Positions 1 through 11,953 of a stretch of DNA of 64,000 nt are shown here, one piece after another (the stretch's first letter is position 1; each line of letters starts with the position of its first letter). The stretch covers positions 1 to 64,000 of the forward strand of contig KV920963.1 in assembly GCA_002081555.1 (NCBI GenBank), in the 5' to 3' direction. A model generated the notes under the pieces. It was given only the letters and a program-made list of their open reading frames with translations. It was not told where the DNA came from and searched no databases. The position numbers were made by a program, and so were the translations under genes. The DNA comes from Protostelium mycophagum (Eukaryota; Evosea; Variosea; Protosteliida; Protosteliaceae).

Positions 1-167
1 GTGCTCCTGCTTTACAGCTGTAGTTGCTTCTTCCGAAAAAAAGACGTGGAACCGGCCTCTGGGCCTCGCCAATCCTGGCTAGGGGGTGGTATTTTTTCCA
101 TTCCTTTCTTTGTATCTTCTGTTTTGTTTTGTTTTTTTTCTTCTTCTTCTTTCTTCTTGGGGGAGGA

Positions 168-288
168 GCCGACGCTGCGAAGCGTCGGCGTTGTTTTCTG
201 TGTACGGGGTGTCTTTGGGTGTTCCTTTTTCCTTCGCGGTGTCAGTATGGTTGTACACGTACGACCGGTGCCGCGAGGCACCGGATCG
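168..288. other. Two GC-rich hairpins with GCGA tetraloops
   Basis: Bases 168-176 (GCCGACGCT) pair perfectly with 181-189 around a GCGA loop at 177-180. Bases 265-272 (CCGGTGCC) pair perfectly with 277-284 around a second GCGA loop at 273-276; this stem extends by three further pairs (262-264 with 286-288) if A285 is bulged. GCGA belongs to the GNRA tetraloop class that stabilises RNA hairpins. Two such stems 75 bases apart suggest a structured RNA or a transcribed spacer; the strand is uncertain because a hairpin reads similarly on both. No known RNA family was recognised. Confidence 0.5.
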
Positions 289-348
289 TTCAAGAGTTCG
301 AAGATGAACGAAAATAAAAGCATGTCTCGTTGTAAAAAGCCTTCAATA

Positions 349-401
349 TTTTGGTTTTGTTCGTGTTTTGTGAACCAAAATCTTGTGAACAAAAAACCAA
401 A
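349..401. other. Stem-loop with two competing 3' arms
   Basis: The segment 349-356 (TTTTGGTT) pairs perfectly with 373-380. The overlapping segment 350-362 can instead pair with 387-401 with a two-base length difference. The two pairings are mutually exclusive, so the region could switch between folds if transcribed. It lies 60 bases downstream of the GCGA hairpins. No family was recognised. Confidence 0.35.
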
Positions 402-1360
402 CAGGGCTTGGACGACTCTGCAAATTCGCGGAAAAAGTAGCCGTTTAACCTGAAATTTATTCAAACTTGCGGTGAGCTGCTTTGAAGCACTTAAACCAAA
501 TTTGCTGATTACCGTTTAGATCATCACACAGTGTCAGGAATGCAGGTTAAATGACCTCACATCTGAATGAGCTTAAATCAAATATTAAAAATTTCATCGT
601 AATCATCCATCCTTGAGCAATTGTTCTTCTGATCATATCAAACATCAATAGGCTCTGACATGTGACTGTACCGGATAGAGAAGAGTCCTTGCATCATACT
701 GAAGGTTTGATTTGTTAATATCTCAATAATACTTCTGAATCTACCTGCTGGGGCCATTTTGGCGCTTTGAGCGCAGTGGCCAACGTTAAAATGGCAGTTA
801 GAAGGACAATTATGGCATTCATTGCAATTTTTTGTGGCGGTTTTGATGGTAATTGTGGCGATGTCAAAGATTGTCATCTTCCGAGCAACTGTAGAAAGTT
901 TTTCGTTTTCAACTTGAAAAATCAGCTATCCTCTGTTGAAACCCAAACAGTCTTTGCACAAAATCACGTACACCTGGAGTCCAACATTCGCAATGTAAAG
1001 TGCCAAATTAAGAGCCTGGCCATATTTATAGAGTGGCAGAATAAACTTGCTCATTTCCGTTCCCACAGTATATCCCCATTGATGTTAATTGAACTTCTCC
1101 TCCTTCCGTGTTGTACGTTTTTCACTTCCGGTCACTCATTGTCTACTTCGCAGTGGCCCTGAAGCGATTTTAATCCAATGTGTGAGGTGACACCATCACG
1201 AGACACAAAGGAAGGTTAGTTGTTTTCCAATTGTTACGACCTCCTATCCCCGATTTAGCACACGTTTCATCTGAAAAGGCATTCTTCACTGTCATGGGCG
1301 TTGTTGCCAAGAGACGGTACCACATGAAGCACCGAACAAAATCCACAGAGACAGCAAGTG

Positions 1361-2046
1361 ATGAACTCGTCCTTGATCGACAGCATGTTCACGTCAATGG
1401 ACTTTGGGCTGACAGAGGAGGAACACGATCTGATGGAAAGTCTGTCACGATTCGTCGATAAAGCTTTCGACACTTTCTACATGCAGTCCCACTTTATCAT
1501 AGAGCCTCAGTATACCTCAGATTTGGACTCGCCAGTATCTTCTCCGCCAGCTTCTCCACAAGCTTTGGAGGTGAACTTCTATAATCACGTGTGGTAGCTC
1601 ATCTTCTTAGTCCAGAAGCGGACTCTTTCGGTTGCAGAAACCGTTGAAGCCAAATCAAAGAAAGTCTTATGGACAAGAAGTCAGATATTTGTCACCAAAC
1701 CCAGTGATCGAGGTCAGGCCAGGAGCGGATGTGACCAGCGCCTCGATTGTTGCGGAATTAACAGATGAATACGGGGAAGCAGCCAGAGATGGGCTTTCCT
1801 TGATGCGACTGACAACATCACCACAATACCTGTTGGACGGCTATTCACTGCGGACAGACGAGATGAAGTTGAAGGTGAATGCCCAGAATGCGTCACTCGA
1901 TCAGGTCTGACACACCACAGGTGTTTGCGAGCAACAAGTTCCGGCTGAGATTCACCATCTCATATAAGACATCACAAAAGAATTCGGCGGAGGAGACACT
2001 ATATTCCAACACTTTCACTGTTGGTGCACACAAGAGATCGAAATAA
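1361..2046 (+). CDS. Unrecognised local family, paralog A
   Basis: First of three related genes in this window. The start is ATG 1361 (an in-frame GTG lies just before it). Exon 1 encodes an acidic, Ser/Pro-rich leader ending near 1569. After an intron, the text QRKSYGQEVRYLSPNPVIE begins the conserved part; a 46-base intron near 1878-1923 then leads to the C-terminal stretch FRLRFTISYKT and the ending YSNTFTVGAHKRSK with stop 2044-2046. Paralogs B and C share the QRKSY-RYL-PNP block, the middle block ending DxMK(L/I), and the closing strand pattern with a basic last residue group. The alternating hydrophobic pattern suggests a beta-sandwich fold, and the acidic leader plus basic end would suit a transcription factor, but both are inference. 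AATAAA overlaps the stop. Confidence 0.7.
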
Positions 2047-2221
2047 ATTGTATATATGCATAATAGGACTACTCATCTACAATACGAGCATCTTGTGGCA
2101 TCTAAAATTCGGATAATTTATTGTTGCCAGGAAGGCCTCTTCGGCCGTAGCCCTGTCTCGATCCAAATAATTGTGCACACAATAAACCACGCCTGATCAC
2201 CGACCTCATCTTATAGACTTC

Positions 2222-5200
2222 TTAACCTTTCCAAGAGAATCCCACCAGCAAATCCAGAGAAGGTACTCTCCTTGGCGCCCTGTCCTCCGCAAGTGCTTTC
2301 GCCGCGTTGCGCATCTGAAGACATGAGCATTTTTTGACAGACTACAACTGTACCTGTGGGCTCGTTGTGGCAGGATGAGGTGCGGGGGGTGCGATGATGG
2401 TGTCATTCTTCTCATCTGCGTTGATGCGGAAATAACTCGTGTCTGTGGGTCCAGACAACTGTGAGATATCAGGATAACATAATCACATCTACAACGAGGC
2501 ATACCTCCGGCTGAAAGGGTGGGGTTTGACTTCGCAATAGCGGCCAGTCGACGTCATTAAAAAATTTATGCTTCTTGATTTCCTCGAAACCTTGGTTCTT
2601 TCCTATCCGGCTCTGTGCGCTGGACAGCAGCCGCCGTATGAGCTCTTTACACGTCTGTACACATCATCAGTTGTTGGAGATTGCCAAATTCATGTGTCAC
2701 TCACATCGGACATCTCTAAATCTATAATAATAACATTTCCATCCTCGTCCATTTGCTCTTCGTCAGGAAATTGTAACACGTTGTCGTGATCCACTATGTT
2801 ATCAAATACCTGAATACTATTACCCTGTAATGTGCTATAAATAGATTTTACCTCGTGTGGGGTGTCCCCCATGAAGGGAGGGAATCCGATAACCATTTCA
2901 TATCTACAACGCTCAGTAATTTCGCAGACAAATATCTTCTAATTCTTGGAAATAAAAAACATACAAAATACATCCAAGTGACCACCAATCTACAAGTTCA
3001 TCATATCCATTTCGTGTGATGATTTCTGGAGCCATATAATAAGGTGATCCAACGAATGAATACATCGCTCCCTTCTACAATCAGCCAGATATTTTCCCGC
3101 CAGAATTCAAATACAAACCCTGTTGGTAGATGCCCTACTGAACTCGCGCCTTCTATTCATCTCATTTGCATCCAGTCTTACACTTTGGTTTGGATTTTTC
3201 ATATTGTCAAAATTCAATTTATGCGCTGAAAATGTCAGGATATTGTACAATAAAATTTTGGCCCGACAGGACATTCTTTGAAAACCTAAAAATAGCTCGT
3301 TGTAGATGCGAATCTCACCTTGATACAAGACTGAAACCCTCTTGCTTCTGAGCAGTGCAGCATTAGAGACAGACTCTTGTTGTTGTCTGCTGCGCGGGTC
3401 CTTTTCGTCATATCTTTTAAACAAAAAGTAATGCCTCTCCGCTCCTTTGACCTTTATTTATTAGATGTATTATACATAATATATATTATAATTATATATA
3501 TCATATATATTTACATATAATATATTATAATTGTACATATAATATGTATTATAATTATACATATAATATATATTATTATTATTTTCTTGTGCATGTTTGT
3601 AATTTTATTTTTCGTGCAAATGTGGAAACATTTTTCTGGGCATAAAAATTTTCCTTCAAGATGAAAATATCTTCACGGTTTGTTTCTAAAAATAGAATTT
3701 ACCTCATGAATGGAGAATAAATTGGCAGGACTACTCAGATTCATATTTGGTACATCAAAAATCATGTCCGAAGGACTCATCAATCGATCTACAACGAGTC
3801 AATCACCGAATTTCATCGAAATTTCCTCACGTTTTCCGTCGGGTCTTGCCTCCCAGAGGTGCCAATTTTTTGCGTCCTTTTCTGGCAGGTCCAATTTTTT
3901 GAGCATGGTATGTACAACATTCCCAACATACGGTGAAGGGGTCAATTCACTATCAAAATCCACCGGTTTGTATTCTGGGAGATTTCAGTGAAATTTCGAT
4001 CAGATCCTGGAGAAGTGAAAATACCTGTGTTGGGAGATTCTTGCAGAGCCAGAGTTCTAAAAGTCCCGTCTTGTAGGTAGATTCGGACAGATTTCAATTT
4101 TATCTGCCCGTCTTTGCCTGTAATATCCATACGCTTCAGTATGCCTCCTTTTGATAACCCTATCATGATATCAATAATATTTATATCTTCGTCTCGAAAT
4201 GGTTTTTTTAGCGATGTCTTTCCTAGCGAATTTGGGATTGGAATTGTCATAAACTCACCGAAATCTGCGAGCTTTACGTGTCCTGAATGGTCGAATAGAA
4301 AGTTATCCGGTTTGAGATCCCTAAACAGTTTCAGCAAAATATTTTTCCCGCCAAAAAAGTTTGAGAATGTCCGAGCGACAGAGCATTATGAGAAAGAAAT
4401 TCAAAAAAATGCGACTCACCTATGTACAAATCCTAATCGGTGTAGATGGTCGACCGCCGACATCATTTCACTCAGATAAAACTTGGCTTCACCCTCAGTC
4501 AACATCCTCGTCTCCAGCAGGTTCTTCAGATTTCCACCCGACGCGAATTCCTGGAAAATTCAGCGTCTCGTTGTAGAGGGTCAAAATCCGTTACCATGGC
4601 GAAATAAAAGTGGTTGTTGTCTTGGAAAGAGCAGACCAATTTGATGAGCCACGGTGATTCTGTGCGGTTTAAGAGTGTCAGAACCTCTCTCTCGGTCATC
4701 AGACTCTCCAACTTGTTTCTCTCTAAGATGACCGCCTTCTTTATCTTTTTCAAGGCGACTAATGCGCCATCCTCTTTCATTCTGCACAAGAACACCTGAA
4801 ATAGATGAGCTGGGGTTAGGATCGAACCCGGGACCTCACCTTTCCGAACCCACCCTTGCCGATCATGTCGATGATGTCAAAGTCATCCAAACTCTGTTTT
4901 GCCCGCTTACTTCTTAAGATGTTAGTCTCTCGCTGCCTGTGTGCTTCTACGAGTGCCTTTCTCTTAACCTCATCTACAACGGTCGCCAACTCTTTTTCCA
5001 GCTCCACGAGCCTCTCCTTCCTCTGCATAATCTCCAAGGAGATCGTCTGGTAGTATTCTTTGAAAAATCTCTTGCAGTTGGAGACTTGCTGACGTGTCTG
5101 GTCAGAGAGGACCGCTTGGTTATGCGGCTCCTCTTTAGCTTCTAAGATCTTTCTGATCGAGTCGATGTCGGATGTAAAAGTGGTCAAGATGGGCAATGAG

Positions 5201-6447
5201 TCCTCTTTGGTAAAATCTGAGCCGGAGCGTGGCCTGACACCCTTACCGAGGCTGTTGGGGGTCATCACGTGACCTCATCTACAACGAAAAATACCTGAAA
5301 CGACCACGTCCGAATATCTTGTTGGAGGTAGAGATGTTATTGCTGCTCTCTTCCTTCTTGTCCATGGATCTCTCATGGTGTGGCGGTGAGGTTGCTGGGC
5401 TGATGATGATTGGATTTGGGTAGACAGGAGCTCCTGAATTATTTGGATCGCTTCTCGTCCTAACGGGCTCGAATTTTGACCTCAATGCAGAGACAAGGAC
5501 ACCATTACTGTCTGCCTTGACGGCATGATGATGAGTGGCTGGGGAAGAGGGTGCAGAGGCCACAGATGGCTTCTCTTTGGAACCTGCACGTGATCGATTT
5601 GGGTCGAGGAGGCTAGTCTTAACATCAACACAAGATACAGGCACCCAGCCGATTGCATTGTCTAAACAGCCTTTGATCCTCTCGTTTGATTCATCCCTCT
5701 CGCCCACGTAGGTAATGAGATCTCCTTTACAGAAGCTCAACTGGATGGATCAGGATTTAATGTTTATTGGTCTTTTACAAGCTCACCTCTTCGGTCGTTC
5801 TTCCTTGATGGTCTACAAGAGCCTCCAATGCCATGCCTTGAATGCTTTTTAAAACAAATGATGCCACGTGAATATCATACCTTCCACCCAGTATATGACA
5901 TTTCTCTTTCCTCTTCTCTTCTTAATTTTTACTGTTGAAGAAGACAGACCTGCTAGGTCCAATGGCAACATGCCTTCGCTCATGAACCTGACGATTTTTG
6001 GATCATTTTGTAATTCTTTTACATCCAATAAATCCTCCAAATATCTTGACAATTCTATCCTCCGTTTCTATATATATGAGGGGTGACAAACATCATTAAT
6101 ATGCCATTATACCTCCTTCTCTTCAATGGTTTTGCTATTCTCTGCTCGTGCAGAGGGTAACGACATTTTTATTTGAGGTTTATCTGCTCTCACCTACAAA
6201 GACGTTCATCAGATAATCACATTTTACTCTTCTGAAGAGAGGTCTCACCTGAAAATGTAGTAATTTGAAATCTTTATACTTCCTCTTAATGGTCCATAAA
6301 TCTTCGCCATCATCCACCAATAAAACATATGACTACGAGATTACTAACTCAGCGCATAAGGATCTATAGACTTACCGTATCTTCTGGTCGCTCATCGCCT
6401 TCCGACTTGTCCATGGAGAGCGAGAAACTCCATCTCCTTTCGTTCAT
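2222..6447 (-). CDS. PX-SH3-NDR/LATS-type AGC kinase with RA-like insert
   Basis: Reads on the minus strand from ATG 6447 (or in-frame ATG 6414) to TAA at 2222. In order: a PX domain ([20 protein letters not shown] about 6330-6260, then [20 protein letters not shown] about 5960), an SH3-like domain ([33 protein letters not shown], 5830-5630), a Ser/Pro linker, and the basic helical region typical of NDR/LATS kinases that binds MOB proteins ([14 protein letters not shown] to [14 protein letters not shown], 5080-4890). The kinase follows: GKGGFG, VALKK, HRDLKPDN (across an intron near 4320), DFG near 4250. Between DFG and [12 protein letters not shown] (near 3050) lies a long insert with an RA/ubiquitin-like signature ([13 protein letters not shown] near 4080; [11 protein letters not shown] near 3850). 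C-lobe [18 protein letters not shown] and a C-terminal FSWKG like the NDR/LATS hydrophobic motif. Probable soluble or phosphoinositide-recruited Hippo-type kinase. Confidence 0.85.
3455..3590. repeat. AT microsatellite-like tract
   Basis: A run of TATA/ATAT/ATAATAT units with dispersed TACATATAATAT copies about 30 bases apart, inside the insert-encoding part of the minus-strand kinase gene, most likely intronic. Low complexity. Confidence 0.7.
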
Positions 6448-6979
6448 GTTGAAATGAGTGGCATGAGTTCACAAGCTCACGCTGTTCGCTAAGTTTCTTA
6501 TCAAGAGAGAGCTTGATAGAGAGCCTGTTGATGGCTGAAAAGATGCTCGTTTGGTTTGTCTTCCGCGTTGTAAAAATGCTATTCCAACAATCAAGATTTT
6601 CCCGATTTCGGAGCACTGCAAACCTTCACCAATTCACGTTGGTCCAATGGCTTGGAAGATCGAGCAGAAACAATTATCTCCTTCACAATGGAGATTTCCT
6701 CAGGATAAAAAATCTGTTGTTGTATTTTTTTTCATTAATCAGAAAAAAAGGCCTGTGAGCAGCTTGGGATTTGTCGTGGTCCTTTAGGGTTGAGGTGCTG
6801 TCAGATGGAAGTGGTAGAAAATAAGACCTTGTTCATTGAATTTCTCAATATGTTGCAAAAGGAGAAAAATGTGACAGTTTTTTGACAAGCCACGGCAACA
6901 AAACGAAGAGTATTGCGTTAAGCAGATACTCCATCAGAATCAAGTTCCGGTCAGTGGGAATGCATTCTCAACTCGCACA
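6448..6979. other. Divergent spacer
   Basis: Lies between the start of the minus-strand NDR-type kinase and the start of paralog B. It is the shared upstream region of two divergent genes. Frames at 6513-6787 lack any motif. Nothing else could be supported. Confidence 0.4.
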
Positions 6980-7857
6980 ATGTTCGACACACACAGTAGC
7001 ATGGAACTCAGTTCCAGTGATGACGAACTAGAACTCACCGAAGATGACCTTGACTTTATACACAACATCCCTTATTTCTTGAACTCGATCAACATGACCA
7101 CAGAGTACGGCATCAACATGCAACAGACAATCACTTCTTCACAAGTACGTATTGCGACGAACCCACATCGACCCCTATTCACACTCACCAGACCTCCATC
7201 CCAAAACGATCGTCAAACATTCCAATTTTAGGTGGGTGATGATGATGCAACTTTCACATGATCACTTCTAAACAAAGGCAGCTGGCTCTCCACCAAAGCG
7301 TGCCAGGCTATCTGAGCCATCTTCTTCGCCGTTGATTGAAGCAGAGGACGCCATGGTCACCCACGGCTCTTTTTCCCTTCTTGAAAAACTCAGACCGGAA
7401 CAACGCAAGTCGTATGAAGAGGAGATAAGATATCTCACACCGAACCCAATCGTGCAGGTGATGAGATGTCTCCAAAGCGATGGTGTTCCTCAGCATCTTG
7501 CAGGCTGTCCCAGGCTGTGACCTGTCTTGCGGCATGGTCAGAGTGGAGCTCTGCGATCGCGATGGCAATCCAATCGAGAATGACGACGCTGTATTAAGCA
7601 GCAGCACTTCTCAACAATACGTTATAAACCCAGACACAAAGAAGACGAATAGGATGAAACTGAGGGTAAGAGTTCACAGCTCGGAGTCACCATCGCTGAC
7701 TTGACAGATCATGACAAAGCACATGGAGAAATTTAAGCTCAAGTTCATCGTGATGTACGCGACAACAACGAGAGAGATACGGAGAGAAACATTCTTCTCA
7801 GACGAATTTGTGGTGGGGTGCAGCAAGAGAAAGAAAGCTGTTCCAGCCGATGTATAG
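6980..7857 (+). CDS. Unrecognised local family, paralog B
   Basis: Starts at ATG 6980 with an acidic leader rich in Glu, Asp and Ser. After an intron (about 7144-7278) comes a short basic linker and then the family block RPEQRKSYEEEIRYLTPNP (about 7392-7448). An intron (about 7459-7504) leads to GCDLSCGMVRVELCDRDGNP and the middle block ending NRMKLR; another intron (about 7663-7708) leads to the last exon with FKLKFIVMYATTTRE and FVVGCSKRKK. Stop 7855-7857. The exon structure and block order match paralogs A and C, so these are tandem-derived copies now separated by minus-strand genes. No known domain could be named. The basic end could be a nuclear-localisation signal (inference). Confidence 0.75.
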
Positions 7858-8008
7858 AAAACAGAGATCGATTTAAAGAGTATATAGAATCAGCCCTTTT
7901 CAAAATAAAGATGGGTTCAGGCTTTTAAGACATTATTCCTTTTGTTACTTTTCCACGACAGAAACCAAGAAACTCAGAAATACGAATCAATCCTCTTTTA
8001 TTTCAAAA

Positions 8009-9437
<1,429 letters not shown>

Positions 9438-9690
9438 GACGATACTCTATATAAAAAGAATCAAAAGAAGAGATCCTGTTGTTGTGCACCGTATGAAGAC
9501 GGTGGCAGAAAGTGAGGAAATAAAACGGTAAATTAACTCATTGTAGATCGTCTCAAAATCTTCTCGTTCTTCTCGCTTTCTCAACTGACATGACGTGTGA
9601 CAAATTCGTTTATTCTTTTCCTTCTGGAAGAAGTCGAGTCGCGGGAAGGACTGTGATTTGAAATTTGAAAAATTCATGTACAGCATCTGC

Positions 9691-10246
9691 TCACAAAATC
9701 ACCGTCAACACGGCTGAAGTCATGAGGACAGCGATGCTGGGTATCACACCAGCCTCGTTTGGATAACCAACGTATGCGTTCCCACACACCGAATTTGTGG
9801 ATCCCACCGGCCTTGTAGAGCTGTTGCCTGAGAACACCCTGAATATTGCTCACAAGCTCGACCGAAGGAGACAACTGAAAAGATGAGGTTCTGGGCGTAA
9901 CCGACCCACCAAATTGAAATTCTGATATACCAAGTCATCAGCTGCTGGTGGATGGGAGAATGAAACTTCCTGGAAGTATGAGAATACCAAAGTGTTGCTG
10001 CGATGACCCTGACGATGTGCAGTTGTTCAATATCCCCAAAGTGTGGCTCTCTGTCCGGTACTCTTGACTGCACATTATCACCACTCCGAGCTCTTTTAGT
10101 GTCACCATCGAAGTACCAGAGAATTGATTGATGTTTAAGATGGTGCAGAGATTTAGAGGGTAAGCTGTGGCTTGTTTTGGTTTGCCTTCGCATTCTGTGT
10201 TGTCGTACATATGAAGTGATGCCAGCAGAATGAATTCCAAACACAT
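9691..10246 (-). CDS. Small secreted, probably GPI-anchored Cys protein
   Basis: The minus strand from ATG 10246 reads a short hydrophobic N-terminus (MCLEFILLASLH), then a stretch with spaced cysteines: NTECEGKPKQ, LNLCTILN, VIMCSQEYRT and LNNCTSSG, ending near 10003. A later exon in another frame, entered after an AG near 9847, reads SGNSSTRPVGSTNSVCGNAY and ends in a hydrophobic tail IPSIAVLMTSAVLTVIL with stop at 9691. A Ser/Thr/Asn-rich stretch followed by a terminal hydrophobic segment is the usual layout of a GPI-anchor signal. The spacing of cysteines resembles small secreted proteins of social amoebae, but I cannot name the family. Middle exon joins are uncertain. Confidence 0.5.
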
Positions 10247-10467
10247 AACAAAGAACCCAGAAGGTGATGAGCATGATGTGGCACACTTCTTTCGAGACGT
10301 ATGACAGTGGTGGTAGTTACCGAGGATTAAGTAAGGGTCTTACATCCTCACTAAATCCACTGAAAACGATATTACAATCCTTTCTTTGATTCTCAAAAAA
10401 TTGTGGTGTATTTCATATACATCATCACAAGAGCTCTATGAGGACCGTGATTTCTTCCGAGAGGTGA

Positions 10468-10919
10468 GTGAGGTGTCAGATCCCCGCGGCTCTGGAGGTC
10501 CTGCGAACACGATCTTACCTTCAGTCTCTATTTATAGACTTTCCCTTTATGGTGTTCTACGGTCCTGCAATTCCTTACCGCGACGCGGTAACTGACGTGT
10601 TAGGCCCGATAGTAGTGACCCGAATGAAGAATCGCGGGAGATTGATAGAGTATACGTTCCTCTGGGAAATCAAACCGTATGTGGAGTGTCAGATGTGAGT
10701 GGCTCCTGGTGCATCACTGCCAGAAGAAGCAGAATTAATACTGTTACTCAGAACACATTCCAAATGATGTTAATTCAAAGGAGTGTTTCTTGGCGGATTA
10801 AATTTGATTTGCAAGAAAAGTATCGCATTTGGAGTCCGTCCGACAGTTATTACGAACTCCCTGGGAGTGCGGAGATTCTCATTCCAGACGTTCTCCCGTT
10901 AGCATTAAATGTGCGTTAG
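10468..10919 (+). CDS. Unknown gene, possibly two exons
   Basis: Two plus-strand reading frames join cleanly if a 29-base GT-AG intron (about 10695-10723) is removed. The first, from about 10477, reads IPAALEVLRTRSYLQSLFID and WEIKPYVECQ; the second continues RSRINTVTQNTFQMMLIQ and ends LIPDVLPLALNVR with stop 10917-10919. Composition looks protein-like and the frame switch is consistent with splicing, but the 5' start is unclear and the intron would be among the shortest here. No motif was recognised. It may be the 5' part of, or unrelated to, paralog C starting 175 bases downstream. Confidence 0.35.
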
Positions 10920-11094
10920 CAACCGGTACCTTTATACACCATAGAAGGTTCCATTCCAATATCTGGGAATAGGATCGATAGCTTTTTGCACCAAAGGGGG
11001 ACACAGATCAGATCTATCAGTCTAAAATTCTCCTCGTGTGCTGTTCACTTTTACTGGCAAGATCGTTTAGAAACAAGCAAAGCAAACAGAACAA

Positions 11095-11862
11095 TGTGGC
11101 TGAAATACCTCTTCGACGACCAATTGAACACCGACATCTGTGAGGATATTGCTTGTCTCAACACGGTCAACTGGAACACGGAGCTTGATTTGGATACTTT
11201 TCAGTTCGATGGCTTCAACTTTGTCCAAGAAGAACTATACAGCTCTCCAAGAAACTATCTTAGCTCACCTGAGTACGTCATGCCACAAGGTTCTCCCGCC
11301 TTCTGCGAGGTGAGTGGTCCTCTTTTGGGGCTATTTGACTCACTTTATTTCAGACAATTGAAGTCCAGTCTTCAAAGAAGAGGAGCAGATCCAACATGGA
11401 GGACAACGACTCTTCGACTGAAAATGAGGCGCTCCGATTGGTTGAACCACTTCGCGCTCAGCAGAGAAAGTCTTACGCCGAGGAGACAAGATACCTCACA
11501 CCCAACCCCGTTATAGAGGTACGGCAAAGTATTCTCACAAGACACCACGACTGACTTGTGTCTAGATTTCAAATACCAACATCCTGGGAGGCCTCGTGAC
11601 TGTGGAACTCGTCGATGAATTTAAAAATAGCATTAGAGAGGGCACAGCAGTTCTCGGCTCAACTTCCACACAATTCCTCTTGCAGCCCGAGACGCGAAGG
11701 ACCGACAAGATGAAGATTAAAATCTCATTGAACGCTGGAGGCGAAAGATTCCGCCTGAAATTTAATGTCACCTATATGACAACAACAAAAGAGACCGGAG
11801 AGGGCGTCGTCTATTCGAACGTCTTTGCAGTTGGAGCCCACAAGAAATGCAGGGGAGAGTAG
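11095..11862 (+). CDS. Unrecognised local family, paralog C
   Basis: Start chosen at ATG 11095 (AACAATGTGG); an in-frame ATG at 10986 would add 36 residues without obvious character. The leader is acidic and Tyr/Ser-rich. An intron (about 11309-11353) leads to a basic segment SSKKRSRSNMEDND and then RAQQRKSYAEETRYLTPNP. An intron near 11519-11566 leads to a continuous exon carrying LGGLVTVELVDEFKNS, RRTDKMKIKISLNAGGERF, RLKFNVTYMTTTKETGEG and YSNVFAVGAHKKCRGE, stop 11860-11862. It shows the whole middle-to-end block of the family uninterrupted, which helps define the domain. It converges on the UBIAD1-like gene with 91 bases between stops. Confidence 0.75.
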
Positions 11863-11953
11863 GCTCCACGTACCACCACAACACGTATCGCATTGTAGAT
11901 AGATTGTACCGACAGAATGATAAGAATAAATCCCCTTCTTAGTTTTATTTTTA

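Larger units (their letters stand above)
1..1360. other. 5' spacer without a supported gene
   Basis: I see no protein family in any frame here. The open frames in 1-460 come from T-rich, low-complexity sequence and overlap each other on both strands. A 131-residue frame at 767-1162 (+) begins with Met and has some cysteines but shows no motif and no intron typical of this genome. The stretch does hold two strong GC-rich stem-loops and one AT-rich one, listed separately. The last 150 bases are probably the promoter and 5' UTR of the gene starting at 1361. Confidence 0.5.

Noticed and set aside
767-1162. 131-residue plus-strand frame with cysteines
   Set aside because: No motif, no typical intron and no start context; adjacent frames are equally open.
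3455-3590. Replication origin or centromere-like AT tract
   Set aside because: It is only a short AT microsatellite within an intron; nothing else supports such a role.
4810-4850. Possible tRNA gene
   Set aside because: Only a T-loop-like word is present; no acceptor or anticodon arm can be folded.
9744-10286. 180-residue minus-strand frame over the small secreted protein
   Set aside because: It runs through predicted introns and has an unnatural His/Arg-rich composition; the Cys-containing frame fits better.
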